Origin: a virus
Direction: 5' to 3' (one strand)
Virus record (IMG/VR): IMGVR_UViG_3300049847_000163
Coordinates: 1 to 40,754 of that record
Length of the DNA: 40,754 nucleotides
The translations under genes were made by a program, and so were the position numbers. Every line of letters begins with the position of its first letter. Position 1 is the stretch's first letter. The notes below the pieces were generated by a model, which did no database searches, was not told where the DNA came from, and saw only the letters and a program-made list of their open reading frames with translations. This document shows, one piece after another, positions 22,466 through 29,043 of this stretch.

Positions 22466-22493
22466 CTAACAACTGTAAACTAACAACTGTAAA
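22466..22493. repeat. 14-bp perfect tandem repeat (CTAACAACTGTAAA x2)
   Basis: CTAACAACTGTAAA occurs twice head to tail, each copy containing the core ACAACTGT. The second copy continues into AGAAGTGA. A related single copy, AACAACTGTAAAGAAAGTGA, sits at 23143-23162 just before the first rightward gene. An inverted core (ACAGTTGT) is at 22616-22623. Confidence 0.85.
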
Positions 22494-22623
22494 GAAGTGA
22501 TGTGTTACTGGTCGGGTCGGGTCGGCCGCGGGTGTTTTGCGAGGAGAATTCGACGACGCTGGCATACCCCCTAGGGTAAAAATGGGGTGATTTCGTGGTG
22601 TAAATGATACATATTACAGTTGT

Positions 22624-22647
22624 GTACGTAGTTGAGCGTACGTAGTT
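22624..22647. repeat. 10-bp direct repeat with 14-bp period (GTACGTAGTT x2)
   Basis: GTACGTAGTT is at 22624-22633 and again at 22638-22647, with four bases between, so the period is again 14 bp, as for the neighbouring CTAACAACTGTAAA pair. The 5' copy directly abuts the inverted ACAGTTGT core. Confidence 0.7.
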
Positions 22648-22724
22648 CCCGCAAAATTACTGCATTTAGTCTAGCAATTAGGCTACCCCTGACTAAACTT
22701 TTTGTAGTTTGCTGCATTTTCACT

Positions 22725-22775
22725 CTATATATATATATGATTTATATTATTATTATTATTATAGGTTTAATTTTA
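22725..22775. other. AT-rich island (possible DNA unwinding element)
   Basis: A TATATATATATA run and a row of TTA/ATT triplets make about 50 bases with almost no G or C, in a region otherwise near 50% G+C. Iteron-like hexamers lie on both sides. Such an element is a usual part of theta-type replication origins. A late promoter is an alternative. Confidence 0.55.
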
Positions 22776-22811
22776 GACTGCCTAGTCAGTTTAGACTACC
22801 TTTTTTAGGGG

Positions 22812-22840
22812 TCCCCCACAGGGAAGACGTTTTTGGGGGA
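22812..22840. other. Inverted repeat TCCCCCA/TGGGGGA
   Basis: TCCCCCA (22812-22818) and TGGGGGA (22834-22840) form a perfect 7-bp stem around a 15-base loop. It can form on either strand and has no following T-run in either direction, so it is not a standard terminator. It lies between the AT-rich island and the right group of hexamers. Confidence 0.45.
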
Positions 22841-23096
22841 AATGGGGGTGACGATACGGGGGAGTATCCGACAACCGCTTAAAAGGCTTCACATATAACA
22901 CCTGTAACATTACCCCCTCTCCTAAACAAACCCACCGCAATAGACTTTCCAGTAGGCGCGATCGTTTTTCCAGTCTAATTTGTCTAAGCAGTCTAGTTTC
23001 TTTATAATCAAGGGCTTGCGTAGCCTAGTTGTATCAGGTCTTATCCGGTTTTAAGGCTAATTTTCAAAAACATAACTAAATATTATCAAAATCCTC

Positions 23097-23124
23097 TTGA
23101 CTTTTTTCAGAAAACCCCTATCAT
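23097..23124 (+). promoter_or_regulatory. Rightward early promoter
   Basis: TTGACT (23097-23102), a 16-base spacer and TATCAT (23119-23124), each 5 of 6 to the sigma-70 consensus. The predicted start near 23131 lies 40 bases before the first rightward ATG. An ACAACTGT core (23144-23151) falls in the early transcribed region, so a protein bound there could act as a roadblock. Confidence 0.65.
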
Positions 23125-23172
23125 TCACCTAGCGTCTACTGCAACAACTGTAAAGAAAGTGAGCCACCTATT

Positions 23173-23610
23173 ATGTCCAACAAGCAGCGTTTTGAGACCA
23201 ACAAGCGAGCGATTGATGCTGCGCTTGCGGCGGGAACCTATCGGCGAGACATTGCCGTCCGTTTCGGCATCACGGATGAGTACCTGATCCGCAACTACAT
23301 TCTCGAGCAACACGGCCCCGATCATCCGTCTATGTCACGCGCTACAGCCGTAAAAGCTACACCTGTAATATTGGATAGCCTTACTTACGCGACGCCCACA
23401 GCGACGCTTACCGCACTAACATGCCGCAATCTACTCAATCACATGACCCCGCGGCAACTAGCCGAAGCCTGCCAATACGACGCGAAGGATTTTTGTGCTT
23501 GGGTGATACAGAACCGCGTAGTGAAGACGTGGCTACTGCCAAGCCGCAAGCGGGTAACTATCGAAGAAGCCCAAGCCCTGCAAGAGCATATCTTGAATGA
23601 GCTGAATTAA
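23173..23610 (+). CDS. Candidate DNA-binding regulator, 145 aa
   Basis: First gene of the rightward block, directly behind a promoter with an operator-like site. The N-terminus (KRAIDAALAAGTYRRDIAVR followed by FGITDEYLIRNYI) has the spacing of a helix-turn-helix: a helix, a turn at Gly-Thr-Tyr and a recognition helix. A second helical block (LTCRNLLNHMTPRQLAEACQ) follows. The C-terminus LQEHILNELN is repeated at the end of the next gene. It is the best candidate in the window for the protein that binds the ACAACTGT sites, but this is inference. The family is not recognised. Confidence 0.55.
   Translation: MSNKQRFETNKRAIDAALAAGTYRRDIAVRFGITDEYLIRNYILEQHGPDHPSMSRATAVKATPVILDSLTYATPTATLTALTCRNLLNHMTPRQLAEACQYDAKDFCAWVIQNRVVKTWLLPSRKRVTIEEAQALQEHILNELN
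23581..23610 (+). repeat. 30-bp gene-end repeat, copy 1
   Basis: The last 30 bases of the 145-aa gene, including its TAA, match 23872-23901 at the end of the next gene in 29 of 30 positions. Both encode LQEHILNELN and stop. The difference is one C/T change that is silent. Confidence 0.9.
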
Positions 23611-23628
23611 ACCGATCGGAGTGAGAAA

Positions 23629-23901
23629 ATGAACGATGAGCAACTACTTGACAGGTTATTTGATAACCTGACCTATGCGCAGCAATTTGCGGCGATATGG
23701 AACCGTCACGCGCGAGTATTTGTCCCCGACCTAGCCGGCGTACGCGGGGAACCTAAAGCCGTCGCGTGGGACTCTAGCGGAGAGATTGAAGGGTTAGAGT
23801 TTAGCGACGGGTCATGTTATTACCCGGGCGAAGCCCTTTACTCTAAACGGTGTACACCATCAACCGCGCTTCAAGAGCATATTTTGAATGAGCTGAATTA
23901 A
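23629..23901 (+). CDS. Small early protein, 90 aa
   Basis: Ribosome site GGAG 7 bases before the ATG. The N-terminal part has hydrophobic and aromatic residues (LLDRLFDNLTYAQQFAAIWN) and the middle is a beta-like part (AVAWDSSGEIEGLEFSDGSC). The last 10 residues are identical to those of the preceding gene through a 30-bp duplicated end, so this C-terminus may have been swapped in by recombination. Family and function unknown. The 7-bp inverted repeat CAGGTTA-TTTGA-TAACCTG (23652-23670) lies within its first 15 codons. Confidence 0.6.
   Translation: MNDEQLLDRLFDNLTYAQQFAAIWNRHARVFVPDLAGVRGEPKAVAWDSSGEIEGLEFSDGSCYYPGEALYSKRCTPSTALQEHILNELN
23872..23901 (+). repeat. 30-bp gene-end repeat, copy 2
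   Basis: Second copy of the gene-end repeat (29 of 30 identical to 23581-23610), in the same frame and including the stop codon of the 90-aa gene. Spacing between copies is 291 bases. Confidence 0.9.
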
Positions 23902-23925
23902 AAACCACTAACTAAAGGAACGGAC

Positions 23926-24213
23926 ATGAACGAAGAAACAAACGTCAAATTTGATTTGAAGCTAGACGCCACGATGACGCACACGCGTACAGTAACTGCA
24001 CTGCGCGATTACATGGTGCTGGAGCACACGCCGCAGACCTTGCGTGCGGCTCTTGTTGACCTGCTTAACATGGAGTATGGGAATGGAGCGTCACTTCAGT
24101 GGTGTATGTTGGTATTGAAAATATGCGGCATGCTTGCACGTAACCCCGTAAAGTTTAACGTGTGGGCGTCTACATTTGGTATAGCACCTTTACGTATGGA
24201 AGAGAAAAAGTAA
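23926..24213 (+). CDS. Small early protein, 95 aa
   Basis: AAGGAAC ribosome site before the ATG. No family is recognised. It is a soluble helical protein with a hydrophobic core (LRAALVDLLNMEYGNGASLQ; WCMLVLKICGMLA). The next gene begins immediately after its TAA with no gap. Part of the early small-gene array; no functional motif. Confidence 0.55.
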   Translation: MNEETNVKFDLKLDATMTHTRTVTALRDYMVLEHTPQTLRAALVDLLNMEYGNGASLQWCMLVLKICGMLARNPVKFNVWASTFGIAPLRMEEKK

Positions 24214-24699
24214 ATGTCATTCTTAGATATGAACCGTCTTGCGCAAGACCGCGCAAGCAGACAACTACCCCTTAGCTCAGACGCCGCGATGATGGCAGCG
24301 ACAGCGGTCTATATAACGACGCCAAGTGGGGCTAGTGAAGTCTCACGGCAGGCATCACAGCGTGCGCAAGCGCGACTATTGGACAAGCAAGCCTATTTGT
24401 GCAGCTACGTCATCACGTCACCGTTACAGCCGGATTCGTTCGCAGTGGTGACGCAGATGCACCCGTCTACGGGCGGCGGTACGCTGCATATTATCGTAGA
24501 CGACTTCGGCGGTGGTGTGAGCACCAGCGGTACACGGGATAAGGATTACGACCACGCGATGCCGACGCGCAGCATATCAATCGAGCATGAGAATGCAGCG
24601 ATGGCGCTGCACACAATCGGGGGGCACGTGCTTTCGGGTGTGCAGGACTGGTGTACTGAGTTGCGCAATGCCGGGTTCATAGTGATGAAAGCAGTCTGA
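24214..24699 (+). CDS. Early protein of unknown function, 161 aa
   Basis: Its ATG follows the previous TAA directly, so expression is coupled. The protein starts with an Ala/Ser/Gln-rich helix and continues as an alpha/beta domain with SYVITSPLQPDSFAVVTQMH, a Gly-rich loop (STGGGTLHIIVDDFGGGVST) and a conserved-looking HTIGGHVLSGVQDW before the C-terminus. No catalytic pattern could be assigned. Its G+C-rich coding style matches the neighbouring early genes. Confidence 0.55.
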   Translation: MSFLDMNRLAQDRASRQLPLSSDAAMMAATAVYITTPSGASEVSRQASQRAQARLLDKQAYLCSYVITSPLQPDSFAVVTQMHPSTGGGTLHIIVDDFGGGVSTSGTRDKDYDHAMPTRSISIEHENAAMALHTIGGHVLSGVQDWCTELRNAGFIVMKAV

Positions 24700-24700
24700 C

Positions 24701-24925
24701 ATGATAACAACTTACATACTACCTGCGTTTTTTGCGCAAGCATTGTTGAACGGAGACTACGCGCAGCTTAGCCAGTTAGAGTTACAGGCGTTGAAGGATT
24801 TCAACGATAGATGTACTCCGGGGGAATGCGTAGAGGTAGGAGAAGAAGAGTTTTTCACACATTCTCACGCTATGATAAATAGTATCGGTGGGTGCGTGTG
24901 CGCGGAGTTCAAATATTTAACCTAG
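24701..24925 (+). CDS. Small early protein, 74 aa
   Basis: Begins one base after the stop of the preceding gene, with no own ribosome site, so reinitiation is likely. Residues 5-30 (YILPAFFAQALLNGDYAQLS) are hydrophobic at the start and then helical and amphipathic. The rest is acidic with two Cys near the end. No family recognised. It is the last gene before the strong promoter at 24,931. Confidence 0.5.
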   Translation: MITTYILPAFFAQALLNGDYAQLSQLELQALKDFNDRCTPGECVEVGEEEFFTHSHAMINSIGGCVCAEFKYLT

Positions 24926-24930
24926 ACTAC

Positions 24931-24959
24931 TTGACAAACGAATACAACTGTTGTATACT
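24931..24959 (+). promoter_or_regulatory. Strong sigma-70 promoter
   Basis: TTGACA (24931-24936), a 17-base spacer and TATACT (24954-24959): a perfect -35, an ideal spacer and 5 of 6 at -10. Predicted start near 24966, about 50 bases before the 298-aa gene. A 15-bp palindrome covers the right half of the spacer and half of the -10, so it is probably repressible. It would drive the long small-gene array. Confidence 0.85.
24942..24956. promoter_or_regulatory. Perfect 15-bp operator palindrome in promoter
   Basis: ATACAAC-T-GTTGTAT is perfectly palindromic around a central T and lies between -35 and -10, overlapping three bases of the -10. Close variants are at 22255, 22285 and 39222, and its core ACAACTGT recurs in the divergent control region. 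A dimeric repressor binding here would exclude RNA polymerase. Confidence 0.75.
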
Positions 24960-25016
24960 TAAACCAGTGACACTCAAGTCACAACCTCAAGCACCAATTA
25001 TAGAAGGATTACTAAA

Positions 25017-25913
25017 ATGAGAAACGTACTAAGAGATAACGCGGAAGTCGCTCACTACTGGGCAAACAAAGTACAGCAGCGTGGACAGAATGCTAACGGC
25101 TCGCTCTATTTTGTAAGTGACAAAATCTACTCGTATGGGTCGCACTTTTGCATTGCGCGGTTGCTGCCTGACAGACAGGTCGCGTTTACTACGCGCAGAT
25201 ATAGCATCACGGCATCGCGGCATAAAGCACTATGCAGACAAGCCGTCTCTAATCGGACATTCGTCTATTGCTCCGACCCCGAAGCTAGCGCAGCTAGTGA
25301 GAGACGCGAAGCCCTTACCGAGATCAATAACAAATTGTCGAGTGCTGCAAAGCCGCGTATCCGGCAATCTACGCGTGATCGTTACCTCGCTGAAGCCTTA
25401 GAAGCCGCGCGGCAGTTCAATGCATACCTCGCGGCGTTGCTTGAGTCTGAACGCGTTGACGTAGACCCTATCGATATAACGGAAGTACCTACGACGATTG
25501 AAGCAGCGATAGCCCTAGCTGTTGAGCGTGAGAGGGTAGCGGCAATAGCGGAACGAGAGTATCGTAAGAAGTACCGCGAAGCCTATGACGCGTGGTGTGA
25601 AGGAACGAGCGATACGATAGATCAACAAGGGGTGTTTCCTATTGCGCTGCGTATCGTGGGCGACGAAGTGCAGACCTCGCGCGGTGCACGGGTAAAGGTC
25701 GCATCAGCGGTGAAGTTGTGGCGTGTGATACAAGTCGTACAAGAACGTAGAGCTAAGGGTAAGTATGCCCCTGCAAGTATGTATGAGCGCATGGACGTAG
25801 GCCCGTACACGCTAGAGACTATCAACACAGATGGTAGTGTGGTGATTGGGTGCCATGTGATTGCTTACGACACGCTACGCGAATGTGCTGTGAAGCTAGG
25901 AGAGAAAGTGTGA
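25017..25913 (+). CDS. Conserved phage protein of unknown function, 298 aa
   Basis: The N-terminal 90 residues have a pattern seen in hypothetical proteins of many unrelated phages: AHYWANKVQQ, a short beta hairpin, KIYSYGSHFCIARLL, then a strand pair with FTTRRYSITASRHKALCRQA and FVYCSDPEAS. The role of that family is unknown to me. A long charged helical middle (about 100-200) and a small C-terminal domain (GPYTLETINTDGSVVIGCH) follow. It is the first gene behind the strongest promoter in the window, so it is probably made early and in quantity. Confidence 0.65.
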   Translation: MRNVLRDNAEVAHYWANKVQQRGQNANGSLYFVSDKIYSYGSHFCIARLLPDRQVAFTTRRYSITASRHKALCRQAVSNRTFVYCSDPEASAASERREALTEINNKLSSAAKPRIRQSTRDRYLAEALEAARQFNAYLAALLESERVDVDPIDITEVPTTIEAAIALAVERERVAAIAEREYRKKYREAYDAWCEGTSDTIDQQGVFPIALRIVGDEVQTSRGARVKVASAVKLWRVIQVVQERRAKGKYAPASMYERMDVGPYTLETINTDGSVVIGCHVIAYDTLRECAVKLGEKV

Positions 25914-26191
25914 GCACCCTAAGTTTGAAGAGAGCACGCGACCCAGTAACAGGGCGACCTCGCTATGTGGTGCACTTCTTGAACTGCCTTACGCCTGAAG
26001 AAGCTATCGATGTTGCAGTCAATCAGGGCTATGCAACGGCATGCGAGAGAGCACGGAAGTGGCGTGGTTGGAGGTTTCATAATAAGCAGTACGGCGGCGG
26101 TATTGTCTTCGCAACTACTGACCCTATGGACGTGCTCAAAGCAGTAAATGTTATGAGTGGACGTGGGTTTACTACTATAGAGGTGAGATGA
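25910..26191 (+). CDS. Small early protein, 93 aa (GTG start)
   Basis: I start it at the GTG at 25910, which overlaps the TGA of the preceding gene (GTGA) and has AGGAGAG just upstream. The open frame extends 20 codons further but lies in the neighbour. The sequence is basic (LKRARDPVTGRPRYVVHFL; ACERARKWRGWRFHNKQYGG) with a beta-alpha-beta-like layout, and could bind nucleic acid. No family recognised. Confidence 0.6.
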   Translation: MSTLSLKRARDPVTGRPRYVVHFLNCLTPEEAIDVAVNQGYATACERARKWRGWRFHNKQYGGGIVFATTDPMDVLKAVNVMSGRGFTTIEVR

Positions 26192-26448
26192 TGACAGCAT
26201 TCAAAATATCACTACGCAAAGATACTAAGACAGGCGAAGCCCTGCTATTCTTTGTTGATGAATCAGGACAACTGGTGTGCTATGCCCATGTAGGACAACA
26301 CAGCGTCGCGAGTAGAGAGTACATGCGACGCGATACGATACCTTCGAATATCCACAGTGCAGCGCATGCGGCTTTGTTGGAGGAGTGGCAAGGGCAAGGT
26401 GGGTATACGGAAGTGAAGATTGTCAAACGCTTAGGAGCATCGGCATGA
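26188..26448 (+). CDS. Small early protein, 86 aa
   Basis: ATGA overlap with the preceding gene. An adjacent second ATG may be the true start. The N-terminus is a beta hairpin (FKISLRKDTKTGEALLFFVD followed by ESGQLVCYAH), then helices. No family recognised and no catalytic motif. It is chained to the following gene by a second ATGA overlap. Confidence 0.55.
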   Translation: MMTAFKISLRKDTKTGEALLFFVDESGQLVCYAHVGQHSVASREYMRRDTIPSNIHSAAHAALLEEWQGQGGYTEVKIVKRLGASA

Positions 26449-26984
26449 ACTCAGAACTACGCGGTGATTACAACACCGCAACCCATGTCAGGGATGACGT
26501 TAAGTACACCATCACTTACGATATAGACACGGAGTCTGGTTATCCTTGGGATGAAGACTGTTCGTATGAGGGGCTTGTGCGTGAAAGTAGGTATGCCCAC
26601 GGTTCACCAGCAGGGGATAAGAAGCCTCATGAACGTCCGATAAATCAAGGCGATATACGACATACACAGTTCTATTTTGATTGGGCTACTGCGGTTGCAC
26701 GGGCAAGAGAGCACTACTCTCCTATTGAAGCGGTGCAACAAGTGGAGCAGATGTACTTGCGTTTAGTAGAGTGGTGTAAAGATAACTGGTGTTATGTGTG
26801 TATCTGCATTTACCGAGAGAGCGAACTCATTGATAGTATTGGGTATGTAGAGACATACAATAACTACGAAACCACGCTAGCACACGAGATGTTGAATCAT
26901 CTCGTAGCGCAAAGGCGCAAAGAAGTTGTCGAGCGGGCTTATTGGGAATCTCGTGATGTATTAACTGTAGGAACATCGATATGA
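26445..26984 (+). CDS. Early protein of unknown function, 179 aa
   Basis: Start at the ATG at 26445 (MNSELRGDYNTATHVRDDVK), overlapping the upstream TGA and preceded by AGGAG at 7 bases. An upstream extension of the frame is inside the neighbour. The protein is acidic with many aromatic residues (SGYPWDEDCSYEGLV; WCKDNWCYVCICIYRESELI) and a helical C-terminus. The WCYVCICIY stretch is hydrophobic but short. No family recognised. Confidence 0.6.
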   Translation: MNSELRGDYNTATHVRDDVKYTITYDIDTESGYPWDEDCSYEGLVRESRYAHGSPAGDKKPHERPINQGDIRHTQFYFDWATAVARAREHYSPIEAVQQVEQMYLRLVEWCKDNWCYVCICIYRESELIDSIGYVETYNNYETTLAHEMLNHLVAQRRKEVVERAYWESRDVLTVGTSI

Positions 26985-27394
26985 TTACGAAAGCGCAATT
27001 GTTGAATGCACAGAAGGCAGAGATTGGAGAAGCTGCGTTAGGATATCTCGCCTGTGCGTTAGGTGTATCTGATGATGAGGCGGCATCGGAATGCACGGTA
27101 CATGATTTTGATATGGAAGATTTGCAGCACGCGATAGAACAAGTAGGCGTCATCTATGCAAACTTCTACACGATATTCGATCAGATGGGGTATAGCCCCG
27201 ATCAAATGGGGCATGACTTATGGCTTGAGCGTAATGGTCATGGCACTGGGTTTCGTGACCGTAAGCTAGGTGATTTGGGTAAGGCTATCGCAGAGTATGT
27301 GCGTACACGCATGGCTGAAGTCGATCTTGAATTAGCAACAAACGGCACGCCATATTTTATCGCACATCAGTACAGGAATAAGGAGAAACGATAA
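26981..27394 (+). CDS. Early protein of unknown function, 137 aa
   Basis: ATGA overlap with the preceding gene; AGGAA lies upstream. The middle (HAIEQVGVIYANFYTIFDQM, then GYSPDQMGHDLWLERNGHGT, followed by GFRDRKLGDLGKAIAEYV) reminds me of a small conserved phage and plasmid protein group in which 'G.gHDfWLTRnghGaGFwd' appears. That pattern is common in phage hypothetical proteins, but I do not know its function. The match is a visual impression and needs a profile search. Confidence 0.6.
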   Translation: MITKAQLLNAQKAEIGEAALGYLACALGVSDDEAASECTVHDFDMEDLQHAIEQVGVIYANFYTIFDQMGYSPDQMGHDLWLERNGHGTGFRDRKLGDLGKAIAEYVRTRMAEVDLELATNGTPYFIAHQYRNKEKR

Positions 27395-27696
27395 TGGACT
27401 ATCGACGTATGCGGCAACGGGCAGAGCTTGCCCACTCAGATACAACACCCGAAGAGCGTAAGCTGATACACCGTATCGCACAGCGAGCGCTTGATGAACA
27501 GGTGTTGCGCGGGCCTATCATACAAGTGCAGCTACTTATTACTACAGCGCATTGCAAAGCAGGCAAGCTGCGGTTGAAGGAGTTATTAGAAGCTCCTGCG
27601 TTTGATTTCGCACACGATATATCAGGTATGGCGAAACATCTATCTTGTAAGACAGGGCTGTATAACGACTACTTTTCTCCGCGGTATGAGGAATGA
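27394..27696 (+). CDS. Small early protein, 100 aa
   Basis: TAATG overlap with the previous stop. The N-terminal half is charged and helical (YRRMRQRAELAHSDTTPEER; KLIHRIAQRALDEQVLRG) and the middle has a hydrophobic strand (PIIQVQLLITTAHCK). No family recognised. Part of the ATGA/TAATG-linked early array. Confidence 0.5.
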   Translation: MDYRRMRQRAELAHSDTTPEERKLIHRIAQRALDEQVLRGPIIQVQLLITTAHCKAGKLRLKELLEAPAFDFAHDISGMAKHLSCKTGLYNDYFSPRYEE

Positions 27697-28004
27697 GCAA
27701 TCAATCTTTCCCTAATGTAGGTTTGTGGAGTGGGTATATCCGTAACCTCGGATGGAAAGTAGGCGAACAAATCGAAATCCAAGAGCGACGGAAAAACTAT
27801 AGACAGCGAACCCTGCGGCGCTACCATCTTACATTGCAGTATGTTGGTGGTCGCGTAGCAGTTGTTCACTGTAAGCGGGTTGATCTACCTAATCAGGAAT
27901 TAGTTGAGATTGTATTCGTAGCTGATGACGTGCATATACCTGCGAAGGGTACAGTCGAACACTTGCTATGGGGCGGCGTGCTGCGAGGGACGTATGCCTT
28001 TTGA
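27693..28004 (+). CDS. Small early protein, 103 aa
   Basis: ATGA overlap with the previous gene. Very basic N-terminal half (EIQERRKNYRQRTLRRYHLT) followed by beta strands (YVGGRVAVVHCKRVDLPN; QELVEIVFVADDVHIPAKGT). It could be a small nucleic-acid-binding beta protein, by composition only. The next gene overlaps by 11 bases. Confidence 0.5.
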   Translation: MSNQSFPNVGLWSGYIRNLGWKVGEQIEIQERRKNYRQRTLRRYHLTLQYVGGRVAVVHCKRVDLPNQELVEIVFVADDVHIPAKGTVEHLLWGGVLRGTYAF

Positions 28005-28374
28005 AAAGGTCTACGAGTCCTTGCTACATCGCATCATGGCGAACGTGGAAGAAGTAGACCTAGGGCATAAGGTTGATGATGAGGCCAGTCCCTGCTGGCT
28101 ATGGTTAGGACGTTGTGACAAGCGCAGTCATAGACCAAAGATTAACTTGTATGATAAGGGAAAATATACAACGAAGAGAGTGTATAGACTGTTGTATGAA
28201 TTGGTGTATGATTGTACACTTGAACCAGCACAGACACTTGACCATGAATGTGAGCAGGTGACTTGTGTTAGACCAGAGCATCTAAAGGTGATGGATGCTA
28301 AACGCAATGCTAGCTTGGCAGTGTCTCGCTGGCGTAGTAAATACGAGAAAGGGTACAAAGATGTTGATGCATAG
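27994..28374 (+). CDS. HNH endonuclease-like protein, 126 aa
   Basis: Start at the ATG at 27994 (MPFEKVYESL) with GAGGG nearby. A CWLWLG motif (residues about 32-37), typical of the first strand in phage HNH proteins, is followed by a basic hairpin and YRLLYELVYD. Then comes the core TLDHECEQVTCVRPEHLKVM, the usual LDH...C...H..HL layout with the catalytic His and a zinc-type Cys/His pattern. The Asn of the classic CVNPEHL is Arg here and the usual aHR is TKR, so activity is uncertain. Such genes are often free-standing homing endonucleases or packaging nucleases. Confidence 0.75.
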   Translation: MPFEKVYESLLHRIMANVEEVDLGHKVDDEASPCWLWLGRCDKRSHRPKINLYDKGKYTTKRVYRLLYELVYDCTLEPAQTLDHECEQVTCVRPEHLKVMDAKRNASLAVSRWRSKYEKGYKDVDA

Positions 28375-28582
28375 ATTCACAATGTTGCTCGCAGCCGTAG
28401 GGCTTGCAGCACCTCCTATGCAAGACCAGAAGGTATGGTCTGCAACGAACCGCACTAAGGGTGAACGCATGGGCAACAAAGCTGCTGGGCGTAGTACGTT
28501 GTCAGTGGCGCAAGCCAAGCGCGATAAGGCACATCGCAAGGGGGTACGCATGCACAAGCAGCGTATTAAGTCATGTCGATAA
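28361..28582 (+). CDS. Small basic protein with hydrophobic N-terminus, 73 aa
   Basis: Start chosen at 28361 (MLMHRFTMLLAAVGLAAPPM) because GAAAGGG lies 7 bases upstream. The gene overlaps the end of the HNH gene. Residues 5-20 look like a short signal-like or membrane-inserting stretch. The remainder is strongly basic (AQAKRDKAHRKGVRMHKQRI). It could be an exported or membrane-associated basic peptide, or a small DNA-binding protein. Nothing decides. Confidence 0.45.
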   Translation: MLMHRFTMLLAAVGLAAPPMQDQKVWSATNRTKGERMGNKAAGRSTLSVAQAKRDKAHRKGVRMHKQRIKSCR

Positions 28583-29043
28583 CTAACGTGTATTCTATTA
28601 GCGATGTGAAGCGACTGTGCGTCGAACATGCTGTTAAGGGGGAGAAGATACAGGTACAGAAGCGGGTGAAGTCTGACCCGGCAGCCCATTATAAATTAGG
28701 GGGATGGGAAGACGTTTATATGGACGAATGGGGACTGCTACCTGTTTCGATTGATGCACTGCGTATAATAAATCGTGGGGTTATGGTAGAAGCAGAGTAC
28801 CGCATCATACTTGTAGATTCCCGCATTGGAAGTAACACATTCCCTACAGCAATAAGTACACCTCCACGCGTAGGCGATAGAGTATATGTACTAGACCTTA
28901 CTAATATTTACTTGTATGCAACCTTTCTATGGGTAGCAACACAATCACAACTTGTATTATTCGAGCGCAGAATACTTCACTACACACAACAAGCTGCTAT
29001 ATGCCACGCTAGAGCTTTGTTAGCTGTAGCCGGGGGGGAGTAA
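28573..29043 (+). CDS. Early protein of unknown function, 156 aa
   Basis: Starts at the ATG at 28573, overlapping the previous gene by 10 bases. The pattern is alpha/beta: a helical start (SISDVKRLCVEHAVKGEKIQ), beta strands (AEYRIILVDSRI), a segment IYLYATFLWVATQSQLVLFE that is hydrophobic and could be a buried strand or a membrane segment, then a helical end. No family recognised. Confidence 0.5.
   Translation: MSITNVYSISDVKRLCVEHAVKGEKIQVQKRVKSDPAAHYKLGGWEDVYMDEWGLLPVSIDALRIINRGVMVEAEYRIILVDSRIGSNTFPTAISTPPRVGDRVYVLDLTNIYLYATFLWVATQSQLVLFERRILHYTQQAAICHARALLAVAGGE

Larger units (their letters stand above)
22668..22995. repeat. Six AGTCTA/TAGACT hexamers (iteron-like cluster)
   Basis: AGTCTA on the plus strand at 22668, 22972 and 22990, and as TAGACT (opposite orientation) at 22774, 22792 and 22941. 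Read in one orientation, the surrounding bases often give (C/T)AGTCTA(A/G) followed by T/A-rich sequence. Six copies in about 330 bp is far above the 0.16 expected for a random hexamer on both strands. They flank the AT-rich island. Confidence 0.7.
22185..23172. promoter_or_regulatory. Divergent intergenic control region, candidate origin
   Basis: About 1 kb without a convincing gene, between the leftward virion operon and the rightward early genes. It holds a G-run-rich left part, the ACAACTGT operator-like cores, a 14-bp tandem repeat, a pair of 10-bp repeats, six AGTCTA/TAGACT hexamers, an AT-rich island, a C5/G5 hairpin and promoter-like elements at both ends. The concentration of repeats plus an easily melted segment is typical of a replication origin combined with a bidirectional promoter region. 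Minus-strand open frames in 22,172-22,565 have no ribosome site and biased low-complexity translations, and I reject them. Confidence 0.6.

Noticed and set aside
22172-22565. Two minus-strand open frames in the intergenic region
   Set aside because: Pro/Thr-rich low-complexity translations, no ribosome sites, mutual overlap, and they cover repeats and operator-like sites.
23648-23670. Promoter TTGACA with inverted repeat in the 90-aa gene
   Set aside because: No acceptable -10 at 16-18 bases (ACCTAT at 17), and it lies in coding sequence. The inverted repeat CAGGTTA/TAACCTG is real but its role is unclear.
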